From an uncultured Clostridia bacterium (GTDB lineage Bacteria > Bacillota > Clostridia > Oscillospirales > Oscillospiraceae), in contig CALICR010000061.1 in the NCBI GenBank assembly GCA_938049125.1, positions 1 to 8,704 on the forward strand: a stretch of 8,704 bases of DNA, written 5' to 3'. A program made the translations under genes and the position numbers. Below are positions 1 through 6,680 of this stretch, one piece after another. The notes beneath the pieces were generated by a model that made no database searches, was not told the DNA's origin, and was given only the letters and a program-made list of their open reading frames with translations. How positions within the stretch are numbered: position 1 is the stretch's first letter; every line of letters begins with the position of its first letter.

Positions 1-199
1 GATCTAGGATGATCTGCTCCGCGATCTCCGCCGCGCAGACCGGGTCCCCGGCCTTCAGGAAGTGTTCAAAGGCGTCCGGGAACAGAAACTGCTTCTCGCC
101 CGCCTCCGGGAACGCCACGCAGAGCATGGCCCCGTTGCACCGCAGCACCCGGCCGGTCCCGAACCGGCTGTGCCGGACTTCCGTTCCTTCCAACTTCAT
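1..199 (-). CDS. Unrecognised protein, N-terminal 66 residues only (Tudor/SH3-like fold suggested)
   Basis: Only the first 66 codons are present; the gene runs off the low-coordinate edge of the window. The ATG at 199-197 is preceded by AGGTGG (208-213) with an 8-base spacer, and a promoter lies just upstream. The protein begins MKLEGTEVRHSRFGTGRVLR and continues with a short beta-rich stretch, then an FPDAFEHFL segment around residues 42-50. The V-x-H-x-x-F-G-x-G-x-V pattern at residues 8-18 resembles the small Tudor-like domain at the C-terminus of UvrD/PcrA helicases. Here it sits at the very N-terminus, so the protein is not such a helicase. Proteins with this kind of N-terminus are, from memory, usually annotated as hypothetical in Clostridia. 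The function is unknown. The flavodiiron gene upstream ends about 210 bases away with a hairpin between, so this gene is probably transcribed separately. Confidence 0.75.
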   Translation of the reverse strand, partial: MKLEGTEVRHSRFGTGRVLRCNGAMLCVAFPEAGEKQFLFPDAFEHFLKAGDPVCAAEIAEQIILD

Positions 200-218
200 T
201 GCGCCCGCCACCTATTCT

Positions 219-233
219 TCAAGATTATCTTGA
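219..233. promoter_or_regulatory. 15-bp perfect palindrome at the predicted transcription start (candidate operator)
   Basis: TCAAGAT-T-ATCTTGA has 7-bp perfect arms around one central base. Its centre (226) falls at the transcription start predicted from the -10 box, and its edge overlaps the last base of that box. A dimeric repressor bound here would block initiation. The regulator is unknown; the sequence resembles the short dyads bound by MarR- or TetR-type repressors only in general form. Confidence 0.45.
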
Positions 234-262
234 TTTTATCACAGATTTGGTGATCTGTCCAA
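233..262 (-). promoter_or_regulatory. Sigma-A-type promoter for the partial gene
   Basis: On the minus strand, a -35 box TTGGAC (262-257) is followed after 18 bases by a -10 box TAAAAT (238-233). Transcription would start near position 226, giving a leader of about 27 bases before the ATG. The surrounding 200-300 region is much more AT-rich than the genes, as expected for a promoter. Two dyads overlap it and are listed separately. Confidence 0.6.
241..258. promoter_or_regulatory. Inverted repeat within the -35/-10 spacer (candidate operator)
   Basis: ACAGAT-TTGGTG-ATCTGT has 6-bp perfect arms and a 6-base centre. It lies almost entirely in the spacer between the -35 and -10 boxes of the promoter of the partial gene. 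Its half-site shares AGAT/ATCT with the dyad at 219-233, which suggests two related sites for one regulator. Confidence 0.4.
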
Positions 263-344
263 GGGGTTTTTCCGATTCTCCCTGATTTTTGGCATAATTG
301 CCCTGTATTCTGCAAGGAAGCGGGCGCAAACTTGCACAAAACAT

Positions 345-401
345 CCAAAGCGCAGCGGACCGGGCCCCATCAGATGGGGTCCGGTCCGCTTTTGGGCTTT
401 G
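345..401 (-). terminator. Long hairpin after the flavodiiron gene, probable terminator
   Basis: Arms 354-370 and 374-390 pair over 17 positions with a 3-base loop, starting about 16 bases past the stop codon at 406. One position (364/380) is a C-A mismatch in minus-strand RNA but a G-U wobble in plus-strand RNA. Flanking CAAAG (346-350) and CTTTG (397-401) can pair too. The T-tract on the minus strand is interrupted (CTTTGGATGTTTTG), while on the plus strand TTTT follows the stem directly. Termination of the flavodiiron transcript is the simplest role, but the tail is not ideal. Confidence 0.6.
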
Positions 402-405
402 CAGC

Positions 406-2244
406 TCAGCCGATGCGTTCGAAATCCGCCGCGCCGTGCTTGCACAGGGGGCAGATATAGTCCTCGGGCAGCGTGTCGCCCTCGTAGACATAGCCGCAGA
501 CCTTGCAGACGAAGCCCTTTTTCTCCTCCATGGCGATGGGCTTCGGCTTGATGTGCTCGAAGTAATAGGCGTAGGTGACGGCGGGCGCGTCGCTCAGCAC
601 CCGGGCCTCGGTCACGTCGGCGATGAACAGCGTGTGGGTCCCGCAGTCCCGGGCCTCGATGACGCGGCAGGAGAAGAAGGCGTTGGTGTAGGCCCCGAGG
701 TAGCGCAGGCCGTTCTGGCTGCGGCTCTCCTCGCCCCAGCCCGCGAACTTGTCCGCGTCCCGGCCGCTCTGGAAGCCGAAGCGCTGGATGAGGGAGAAGG
801 GCGTCTCCTCCGTCAGCACCGAGAGGTTGAACACGCCGGTTTGGGCGATGACGTCGTGGGTGTGGTTCTGCTTGTTGACGGTGATGGTGATGCGCTTGGG
901 GGTGTCCGTGAGCTGGGCAGCGGTATTGATGATGCAGCCCGTGTCGCGGCCGCCGTCCTGCGCCGTCACCACGAAGAGGCCGTAGGACAGCTTGAAGAAG
1001 GCGTTCGGCTCCACCTCCGGCGTCTCTCTGACCGGCTCCTCCGCCGGGTGCAGGTCCCGGGCGATGACGTCGGCCAGGGCCTCGATCTCCGCGGCCTTGT
1101 CCGGCTTCACGGAGGAGCGCAGCGACACGGTGGGCGTCAGCTGCTCCATGCCGCGCAGGGGCAGGATCAGCTCCGCCATCTGCCGCCCGCTGGTGGGGGC
1201 CCAGCTGCCGTTCTCCAGGAAGGCCACCTTGCGGTTCCGGAGCTGGTGGTTGGCGATGTCGTGGAGCAGGTTCTCCATGGTGACGAAGATGCCCGCGTTG
1301 TAGGTCGGAGCGGCAAAGACCAGGTGGCTGTACCGGAAGGCAGCGGCCAGGACATAGGAGGCCGGGGTCACAGAGACGTCGAACATCCGGACCGTCACGC
1401 CGCGCTCGGCGAGGCGGCAGGCCAGCAGGTTCGCGGCGTTCTCCGTGTTGCCGTAGACCGAGGCGTAGGCGATCATGACGCCCTGCTCCTCGGGCTTGTA
1501 GCTGCTCCAGCGGAGGTACTTCTCCAGGAGGTCACCGAAGTGGCTGCGCCAGACGAAGCCATGCAGCGGACAGACCATGGCCAGCTCCAGCCCCGCAGCC
1601 TTCTTGAGCACCGCCTGGACCTGGTCGCCGTACTTGCCGACGATGTTGGTGTAGTAGCGCCGTGCCTCGTCCAGATAGTCGCCGAAGAAGTCCACCTCGT
1701 CGCTGAACAGATGGCCGTTCAGCGCGCCGAAGGTGCCGAAGGCGTCGGCGGAGAAGAGGATCTTGTCCGTCAGGTCATAGGTCAGCATGACCTCGGGCCA
1801 GTGGACCATGGGGGCCATGACGAAGGTGAGGGTGTGGCGGCCCGTCTCCAGCGTATCGCCCTCCTTCATGGCCAGGGTGCGGCCGCTGACGTCGAAGGTA
1901 AAGAACTGCTCCATCATGCCCTTGGCCATGCGGCTGCACAGGATCTTCAGCTCCGGGTGCCGCAGCACCAGGTCCTGGATCAGGGCCGCGTGGTCCGGCT
2001 CCATGTGCTGCACCACCAGATAGTCGAGCTTCCGGCCCGCCAGCGCCGCCTCGACGTTCTCAAAGAACTGGTCGCAGACCGCCCGGTCCGCCGTGTCGAA
2101 GAGCACCGTCTTCTCGTCCAGCAGCAGGTAGGAGTTGTAGGACACGCCGTCCCGGACGTCGTAGACGCCCTCGAACATGGCCAGCCGGCGGTCGTCCGCG
2201 CCGACCCAGACCAGATCCTTCGTTACGTTTCTGACACAATGCAT
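406..2244 (-). CDS. Flavodiiron protein with C-terminal flavin reductase and rubredoxin domains (O2 or NO reductase)
   Basis: A 612-residue cytosolic enzyme predicted to reduce O2 to water, or NO to N2O, protecting an anaerobe. Domains in order: metallo-beta-lactamase-like diiron domain (about 1-250), flavodoxin-like FMN domain (about 255-395, FMN loop around 261-270 with SVYGNT), a flavin-reductase-like domain (about 413-570), and rubredoxin (about 576-612; Cys580, Cys583, Cys598, Cys601). All canonical iron ligands are visible: His80, Glu82, Asp84 and His85 in HMEPDH, then His148, Asp167 and His228. The active site therefore looks intact, unlike that of many cyanobacterial relatives. The start is set at 2244 rather than 2340: GGGAGGA (2252-2258) sits 7 bases upstream, and the promoter -10 box lies inside the longer frame. 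The gene is a single-gene unit with its own promoter and terminator. O2 versus NO preference cannot be read from sequence. Confidence 0.95.
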   Translation of the reverse strand: MHCVRNVTKDLVWVGADDRRLAMFEGVYDVRDGVSYNSYLLLDEKTVLFDTADRAVCDQFFENVEAALAGRKLDYLVVQHMEPDHAALIQDLVLRHPELKILCSRMAKGMMEQFFTFDVSGRTLAMKEGDTLETGRHTLTFVMAPMVHWPEVMLTYDLTDKILFSADAFGTFGALNGHLFSDEVDFFGDYLDEARRYYTNIVGKYGDQVQAVLKKAAGLELAMVCPLHGFVWRSHFGDLLEKYLRWSSYKPEEQGVMIAYASVYGNTENAANLLACRLAERGVTVRMFDVSVTPASYVLAAAFRYSHLVFAAPTYNAGIFVTMENLLHDIANHQLRNRKVAFLENGSWAPTSGRQMAELILPLRGMEQLTPTVSLRSSVKPDKAAEIEALADVIARDLHPAEEPVRETPEVEPNAFFKLSYGLFVVTAQDGGRDTGCIINTAAQLTDTPKRITITVNKQNHTHDVIAQTGVFNLSVLTEETPFSLIQRFGFQSGRDADKFAGWGEESRSQNGLRYLGAYTNAFFSCRVIEARDCGTHTLFIADVTEARVLSDAPAVTYAYYFEHIKPKPIAMEEKKGFVCKVCGYVYEGDTLPEDYICPLCKHGAADFERIG

Positions 2245-2251
2245 CGTTTGG

Positions 2252-2258
2252 TCCTCCC
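2252..2258 (-). promoter_or_regulatory. Ribosome binding site that fixes the flavodiiron start
   Basis: GGGAGGA on the minus strand, 7 bases before the ATG at 2244. It rules out the in-frame ATG at 2340, which would lie upstream of the predicted transcription start near 2292. Confidence 0.85.
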
Positions 2259-2298
2259 GAATTTTGGTGAAATTAAAATAGGAATCTTTCTCAACATC

Positions 2299-2327
2299 AT
2301 AATAGCATTGGTTCCTGTTTTTGGCAA
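2299..2327 (-). promoter_or_regulatory. Near-consensus sigma-A promoter of the flavodiiron gene
   Basis: On the minus strand, -35 TTGCCA (2327-2322), a 17-base spacer, and -10 TATTAT (2304-2299) preceded by TGC, giving an extended -10. The predicted start is near 2292, leaving a leader of about 48 bases. No clear operator dyad was seen overlapping the boxes, so strong basal expression is plausible. Confidence 0.75.
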
Positions 2328-2359
2328 GCCCTAATTTCAATTATTTTTTCCCGGGGCGC

Positions 2360-2401
2360 AAAAAAATAACCGCGGCGCTTCCGCAATCCGGAAGCGCCGC
2401 G
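2360..2401 (-). terminator. Strong intrinsic terminator of the dehydratase-galE operon
   Basis: The stem pairs 2371-2383 with 2389-2401 (13 bp, GC-rich, 5-base loop). On the minus strand it is followed after a few bases by seven consecutive T (2366-2360). It begins just after the galE stop codon at 2406-2408. Confidence 0.93.
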
Positions 2402-2405
2402 CGGT

Positions 2406-3428
2406 TTAAAGCTCGGTCTCGTAGCCCTGGGGGTTCTTTTTCTGCCAGTTCCAGGTGTCGCGGCACATATCCTCCAGGGTCTTCTCCGCCCGCCAGCCCA
2501 GCAGGCGCGCGGCCTTGGCGGCGTCCGCATAGCAGGCGGCCACGTCGCCGGGCCGCCGGGGCGCGAAGACATGGGGCACCGGCACGCCGTTGACCCGCTC
2601 GAAGGTCTCCACCAGCTCCAGCACGCTGTAGCCCCGGCCCGTGCCGAGGTTGATGATGTCCACGCCGGTGCGCCCGGCACAGTAGTCCGCCGCGGCCAGA
2701 TGGCCCCGGGCCAGATCCACCACGTGGATGTAGTCCCGGACGCCGGTGCCGTCGGGGGTGGGGTAGTCGTTTCCGAAGATGGAGAGCTGCTTCCGGAGCC
2801 CCAGAGCCGTCTGGCTGACGTAGGGCATCAGATTGTTGGGAATGCCGTCGGGGGCCTCGCCCAGCAGGCCGCTCTCGTGGGCGCCCACGGGGTTGAAGTA
2901 GCGCAGCAGCACCGCGGAGAAGTCCGGGTGGGCCGCGGCGTAGTCCGTCAGGATGCGCTCGATCATAACCTTGGTCCAGCCGTAAGGGTTCGTGCAGACG
3001 CCGACACCCTGGTCCTCCGTCAGCGGCAGGCGCTTCGGCGTACCGTAGACCGTGGCCGAGGAGCTGAAGATGAAATTCCGGACGCCGTGTCGCTCCATGG
3101 CCTCCAGCAGCGTCAGGGTGCTGTCCAGGTTGTTGCGGTAGTAGCGCAGCGGCTCGCGCACCGACTCGCCCACGGCCTTCAGCCCGGCGAAGTGGATGAC
3201 GGCGTCAAAATGCCGCGCCATGAAAAGGCGCTCCACGGCCTCGCCGTCCGCCGCGTCGGCCTCGCACACCGTCAGGTCCCGGCCCGTAATGTGCCGGATG
3301 CGCTCCGGCACCCGGCGGCTGCTGTTCAGAAAGTTGTCCAGGAGCGTCACGCCGTGGCCCGCCTCCAGCAGGGCGACGGCGGTATGGGAGCCGATGTACC
3401 CGGCTCCGCCTGTGAGCAAAAGCTCCAT
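2406..3428 (-). CDS. galE: UDP-glucose 4-epimerase GalE
   Basis: A 340-residue short-chain dehydrogenase/reductase that interconverts UDP-glucose and UDP-galactose using tightly bound NAD. The Rossmann motif TGGAGYIG is at residues 6-13. The catalytic residues Ser124 (in FSSSATVYG), Tyr149 and Lys153 (in YGWTK) fall at the same numbers as in E. coli GalE, so the alignment is close to collinear and length is normal. At the position of E. coli Tyr299 there is Cys299 (context GDVAACYAD). In the known structures a small residue here opens the pocket for N-acetylated sugars, so UDP-GlcNAc/UDP-GalNAc may also be substrates; this is inference. GGGAGG (3435-3440) lies 6 bases before the ATG. It is the last gene of the operon, 47 bases after the nucleotidyltransferase gene, and a strong terminator follows. 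There is no galK or galT nearby, so precursor supply for glycans fits better than galactose catabolism. Confidence 0.96.
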   Translation of the reverse strand: MELLLTGGAGYIGSHTAVALLEAGHGVTLLDNFLNSSRRVPERIRHITGRDLTVCEADAADGEAVERLFMARHFDAVIHFAGLKAVGESVREPLRYYRNNLDSTLTLLEAMERHGVRNFIFSSSATVYGTPKRLPLTEDQGVGVCTNPYGWTKVMIERILTDYAAAHPDFSAVLLRYFNPVGAHESGLLGEAPDGIPNNLMPYVSQTALGLRKQLSIFGNDYPTPDGTGVRDYIHVVDLARGHLAAADYCAGRTGVDIINLGTGRGYSVLELVETFERVNGVPVPHVFAPRRPGDVAACYADAAKAARLLGWRAEKTLEDMCRDTWNWQKKNPQGYETEL

Positions 3429-3440
3429 AAGTTTCCTCCC

Positions 3441-3473
3441 GGCGCTTCGCGCCGCAGGCCCCGCAGTGGGGCC
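3441..3473 (-). other. Two small hairpins in the intergenic leader of galE
   Basis: GGCCCC/GGGGCC (3457-3462 and 3468-3473, 5-base loop) and GGCGC/GCGCC (3441-3445 and 3449-3453, 3-base loop) fill most of the 47-base gap before galE. The second ends one base or less before the galE ribosome binding site. There is no T-tract, so these are not terminators. They could tune mRNA stability or galE translation. Confidence 0.4.
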
Positions 3474-3475
3474 GT

Positions 3476-4684
3476 TCAGTCCAGGATCCCGTATTCCCGC
3501 AGGAGGGCCAGCCGCCGGTTGGCGGTCTTGAGGCTCTCAGACGCCCCGCCACCGGGGCGGCCCGCCTCGCGGCCGTAGCGCCAGAGGCGCTGGACCCAGG
3601 CCACCGGCAGCAGCGCCGGATGCCGTTTGAGGTAGGGGTAGCGCCCCTCCAGCCCCGCGCGCCCCGGGAACAGCGTACGCAGCAGGGAGCTGCCTCCGCC
3701 GCGGCGCTGGGCCTCGACGGCGTGGAGCGTCACCGTGCCGCTGTGGATGCGGCTCCGGTCCGTGGCCCCGTAGACGCCGCCCGAGAGCAGATCCCGGAGC
3801 AGCGGTCCGCCGTCGCCCGCCAGGGCCTCCCAGTCCGCATCCAACGGGAGCTCCAGTCCCAGCCGCCGCGCCGTGTCGAAGACCGCCGCCGCGAACTGCT
3901 CGCCGCGGACCTCCCTGCACTGCCGGAGCAGACGCGGCCAGTCCACCCCTGCCCCATAGCGCCCGGCAAAGAGACCGATGTCCAGCACCTGCCGGATGCC
4001 GAAGCCGCTGTGGATGAAGTGCTTCATGGCATGGAGCAGCAGATAGAGCAGGTGGTCATGGGGGCAAAGTGTCCGCAGGTCCGCGCCCTCAGCCCGGACC
4101 GTCACGGCCCGCTCCATGGCCCCGTCAAAGAAACGGTTGTAGTCGCCCATCACCTCGGAGTCCGGGGCGAACAGCGCCTTGTGCAGCTCCAGCCGCAGGC
4201 CGTCGCCCGGGGCCTGGTAGGTCACCTCGAAGTCCTCCGGCGCGCTGAGCCGCAGGAGTCCCCGGGCCGTCAGCACCCGGTCGCAGGCTGGGAGCCAGTC
4301 GGGCAGAATCAGCAGATCCTCGTCCCCGGAGGGGCGGCAGTCCGGCTGCCGGTAGAGACTGCGGCAAACCATGCCCTTGACCACCAGCGGGCAGACGCCC
4401 TCGGCTTTCAGCGCCGCGTAGGCCTGCCGGAAGGCCGCCGTCTGGCGCGCCTGGACCGCCACGGTCCGCAGGCACTCGGCCTGGACCCGCACCCGGAGCG
4501 CCGGCGGCATATCCGCCGCCGCGGGGCAGCGCTGCACCGCCTCCCAGACCATCGGCCCGACGTTCTGCCGGGCCGCCAGGGCGAAGAGGTCGGACCACTC
4601 CGCCTCCGTCAGCGCGGCCCAGTCCAGGGGCGCGGCGGCGCAGTAGGCGGCCAGCGCCGCCAGCAAGCGTTCTCCCGTGTCCAT
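3476..4684 (-). CDS. Uncharacterised nucleotidyltransferase-fold protein (NTP_transf_5 family)
   Basis: A 402-residue soluble protein matching, by eye, the family Pfam calls NTP_transf_5 (PF14907). The N-terminal ~95 residues are helical. Then comes the core: a VVKG segment (Lys103-Gly104) and R-P-S-G-D-E-D (117-123), where Asp121 and Asp123 look like the metal-binding pair of nucleotidyltransferases. A later LELHKAL segment (165-171) may supply further active-site residues. Next is an H-rich helix pair (LLLHAMKH, 216-222) with an RQVLDIGLF element (231-239), which recurs in the family. The C-terminus (about 340-402) is rich in Arg and Trp. Members are found from memory in exopolysaccharide and peptide-modification clusters, but no substrate is established. 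The start has GGGAGGAG (4688-4695) just upstream. The gene begins 15 bases after the dehydratase stop, so the two are cotranscribed and probably tightly linked. I give no function beyond possible nucleotide transfer. Confidence 0.85.
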   Translation of the reverse strand: MDTGERLLAALAAYCAAAPLDWAALTEAEWSDLFALAARQNVGPMVWEAVQRCPAAADMPPALRVRVQAECLRTVAVQARQTAAFRQAYAALKAEGVCPLVVKGMVCRSLYRQPDCRPSGDEDLLILPDWLPACDRVLTARGLLRLSAPEDFEVTYQAPGDGLRLELHKALFAPDSEVMGDYNRFFDGAMERAVTVRAEGADLRTLCPHDHLLYLLLHAMKHFIHSGFGIRQVLDIGLFAGRYGAGVDWPRLLRQCREVRGEQFAAAVFDTARRLGLELPLDADWEALAGDGGPLLRDLLSGGVYGATDRSRIHSGTVTLHAVEAQRRGGGSSLLRTLFPGRAGLEGRYPYLKRHPALLPVAWVQRLWRYGREAGRPGGGASESLKTANRRLALLREYGILD

Positions 4685-4699
4685 GGTCTCCTCCCGGTC

Positions 4700-6667
4700 C
4701 TAGACGGCCTTCGCCGGAACGTCCTCGTCGTCCCCGGCGGGTCCTGCTTCTTCGGTATCCTCTGCATCTCCGGCAGTCCCGGTGTTTTCGGCGCTGTCGG
4801 CGTTGTCGGTGATGTGATAGGTGGGCACCACCTGCTCCAGGGCCTTCTTGATGTCCGGGTCGTTCTGCTCCGCCAGGTCCCGCAGGCGGCGGAGCTGGCC
4901 GAGGAACACCGGCTCGTCGATCTCGATGGGCCGTCCGATGAAGATGAGCTTGTTCTTCGTGGAGCGCATGCCCTCCTCGTTCATCAGCAGCTCCTCATAG
5001 AGCTTTTCGCCGGGGCGCAGGCCCGTGTAGCGGATCTCGATGTCCTTGTCCGGCTCGTAGCCAGAGAGCCGGATCATGTTCCGGGCCAGGTCGTCGATGC
5101 GCACCGGCTCGCCCATGTCGAGCACGAAGATCTCGCCGCCCTTGGCGTAGGCCCCGGCCTGCATGACCAGGGACACGGCCTCGGAGATGGTCATGAAATA
5201 GCGGATGATGTCCTTGTGGGTCACCGTGACCGGCCCGCCCTGCTCGATCTGCCGCCGGAACAGCGGGATAACGCTGCCGGAGCTGCCGAGGACGTTGCCG
5301 AAGCGGACGGCGACGAATTTCGTCCCCGAGTGCTGGCTGAACATCTGGACGATCATCTCGCAGATGCGCTTCGTCGCGCCCATGACGTTGGTGGGGTTCA
5401 CGGCCTTGTCGCTGGAGATCAGCACGAAAATGCCGCAGCCGTGGCGCGACGCGGCAGACGCCGTGTTGTAGGTGCCCACGACGTTGTTCTTGATGGCCTC
5501 GTTGGGGCTGTCCTCCATGAGGGGCACGTGCTTGTGGGCCGCGGCGTGGTAGACAATGTCCGGATGGAATTCTTCAAAGAGGCGCTCCACCCGCTCCTTG
5601 TCCCGGACGGAGCCGATGCGCACCGTCAGCTTCAGCTCCGGATGGGTCCGCTTCAGCTCCTGCTGGATGTCGTAGGCATTGTTCTCATAGATGTCGAAGA
5701 TCAGCAGCTCCCGGGGGTGGTGCATGGCGATCTGGCGGCAGAGCTCACTGCCGATGGAACCGCCGCCGCCGGTGACGAGGACCGTCTTGCCCTCCACGTA
5801 TCCGGCAATCTCGTCCAGCTTGACCACGACGCTGTCCCGGCCCAGCAGGTCCTCGATCTGGATGTTCCGGGCCTGCTGGATGGAAACACGCCCCGAGGCG
5901 ATCTCCGTCAGCGACGGGATCAGCTTCACCTGGCAGCCCGTGTCCTGGCAGCGCCGGAGGATCTTTCTGCGCTCCTCAGTGGGCGCCGTTGGAATGGCGA
6001 GGATGATCTCCTCGACCTGGTAGCGCTCGGCCAGCCTCCCGATGTCGTTCCGGGTCCCGGCAACGCGGACGCCGCGCAGGACGCTGCCCACCTTGCTCTT
6101 GTCATCGTCGATGAAGCAGACCACCCGGTTCCGGGAATTCTCGCTGTTGTTGAGGTCGCGCACCAGCATGGAGCCCGCCTCGCCCGCACCGACCACCATG
6201 CTCCGCACCCGCGTGGTGCGGCGGCGGCCCGGGATGCGCCACAGGGTCCGAAGCACCCGATAGGAGTAGCGGAACGCGCCCACGAGCAGCATCAGCAGCA
6301 GCGAATGGAGGAACGGGAAGCTCCGGGGCACCGGATAGCTCAGCACCCTCATCAGCACGAACTGCACGCCGGAGAGGATCAGCGACGCGCCGACGATGTG
6401 CAAGCCCTCCTCCATGCCCGCGTAGGCCCAGAGGCTCTGGTAGAGGCCCAGCAGGGTGAAAATCACCAGCATCAGCACCTCGGAGACGGGGAAAAAGCCC
6501 ATCAGCGACGTCAGGAAGCCCGACTCCATTATGGCCGGGATATTGAATTCAAAGCGGAACAGCAGCATCAAAAACTGGCTCAGAGCCAGCAGCAGCGTGT
6601 CGCCCAGCATCAGGCACAGCACGCGCGAAAGCTTGGTCAGGTCCCGTTCGGACCGCGGAGTATCCAT
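4700..6667 (-). CDS. Membrane-bound UDP-sugar 4,6-dehydratase (PglF/WbpM/CapD family)
   Basis: 655 residues. Four membrane segments (about 16-38, 55-80, 88-109, 115-136) anchor a cytosolic part. A first nucleotide-binding Rossmann unit (VVGAGEAGS, 158-166) is followed by the catalytic dehydratase domain (from about 294; TGGGGSIGSE, 299-308). Family members turn UDP-GlcNAc into a UDP-4-keto-6-deoxy sugar, the first step to di-N-acetylbacillosamine or N-acetylfucosamine/quinovosamine-type sugars. The active site has Ser418/Ser419, Met429 and Lys433 (SSDKAVNPTNVMGATK). Met in place of the usual Tyr is the known signature of the large membrane-bound subclass, not a defect. The last 35 residues are an acidic, Ala/Gly/Thr-rich tail that looks like an extension. 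First gene of the operon. The start at 6667 has GGGGGA 5 bases upstream, a modest ribosome site. No aminotransferase or acetyltransferase that would finish such a sugar is in the window, so the end product is open. Confidence 0.93.
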   Translation of the reverse strand: MDTPRSERDLTKLSRVLCLMLGDTLLLALSQFLMLLFRFEFNIPAIMESGFLTSLMGFFPVSEVLMLVIFTLLGLYQSLWAYAGMEEGLHIVGASLILSGVQFVLMRVLSYPVPRSFPFLHSLLLMLLVGAFRYSYRVLRTLWRIPGRRRTTRVRSMVVGAGEAGSMLVRDLNNSENSRNRVVCFIDDDKSKVGSVLRGVRVAGTRNDIGRLAERYQVEEIILAIPTAPTEERRKILRRCQDTGCQVKLIPSLTEIASGRVSIQQARNIQIEDLLGRDSVVVKLDEIAGYVEGKTVLVTGGGGSIGSELCRQIAMHHPRELLIFDIYENNAYDIQQELKRTHPELKLTVRIGSVRDKERVERLFEEFHPDIVYHAAAHKHVPLMEDSPNEAIKNNVVGTYNTASAASRHGCGIFVLISSDKAVNPTNVMGATKRICEMIVQMFSQHSGTKFVAVRFGNVLGSSGSVIPLFRRQIEQGGPVTVTHKDIIRYFMTISEAVSLVMQAGAYAKGGEIFVLDMGEPVRIDDLARNMIRLSGYEPDKDIEIRYTGLRPGEKLYEELLMNEEGMRSTKNKLIFIGRPIEIDEPVFLGQLRRLRDLAEQNDPDIKKALEQVVPTYHITDNADSAENTGTAGDAEDTEEAGPAGDDEDVPAKAV

Positions 6668-6680
6668 CTCATTCCCCCAA

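Noticed and set aside
298..2334. 678-residue plus-strand open frame
   Set aside because: It lies antisense to the flavodiiron gene, whose frame carries all expected motifs. The plus-strand product is an unstructured Val/Ala/Arg/His/Gly-rich sequence, as expected from the mirror frame of GC-rich codons, with no ribosome site.
2245..2340. N-terminal extension of the flavodiiron protein from the ATG at 2340
   Set aside because: The extension covers the extended -10 promoter and the predicted transcription start, and a good ribosome site points to the ATG at 2244. The added residues match no flavodiiron N-terminus.
2571..3578. 335-residue plus-strand open frame opposite galE
   Set aside because: Shadow of galE: it has no family resemblance, and galE has intact catalytic residues, a ribosome site and a terminator.
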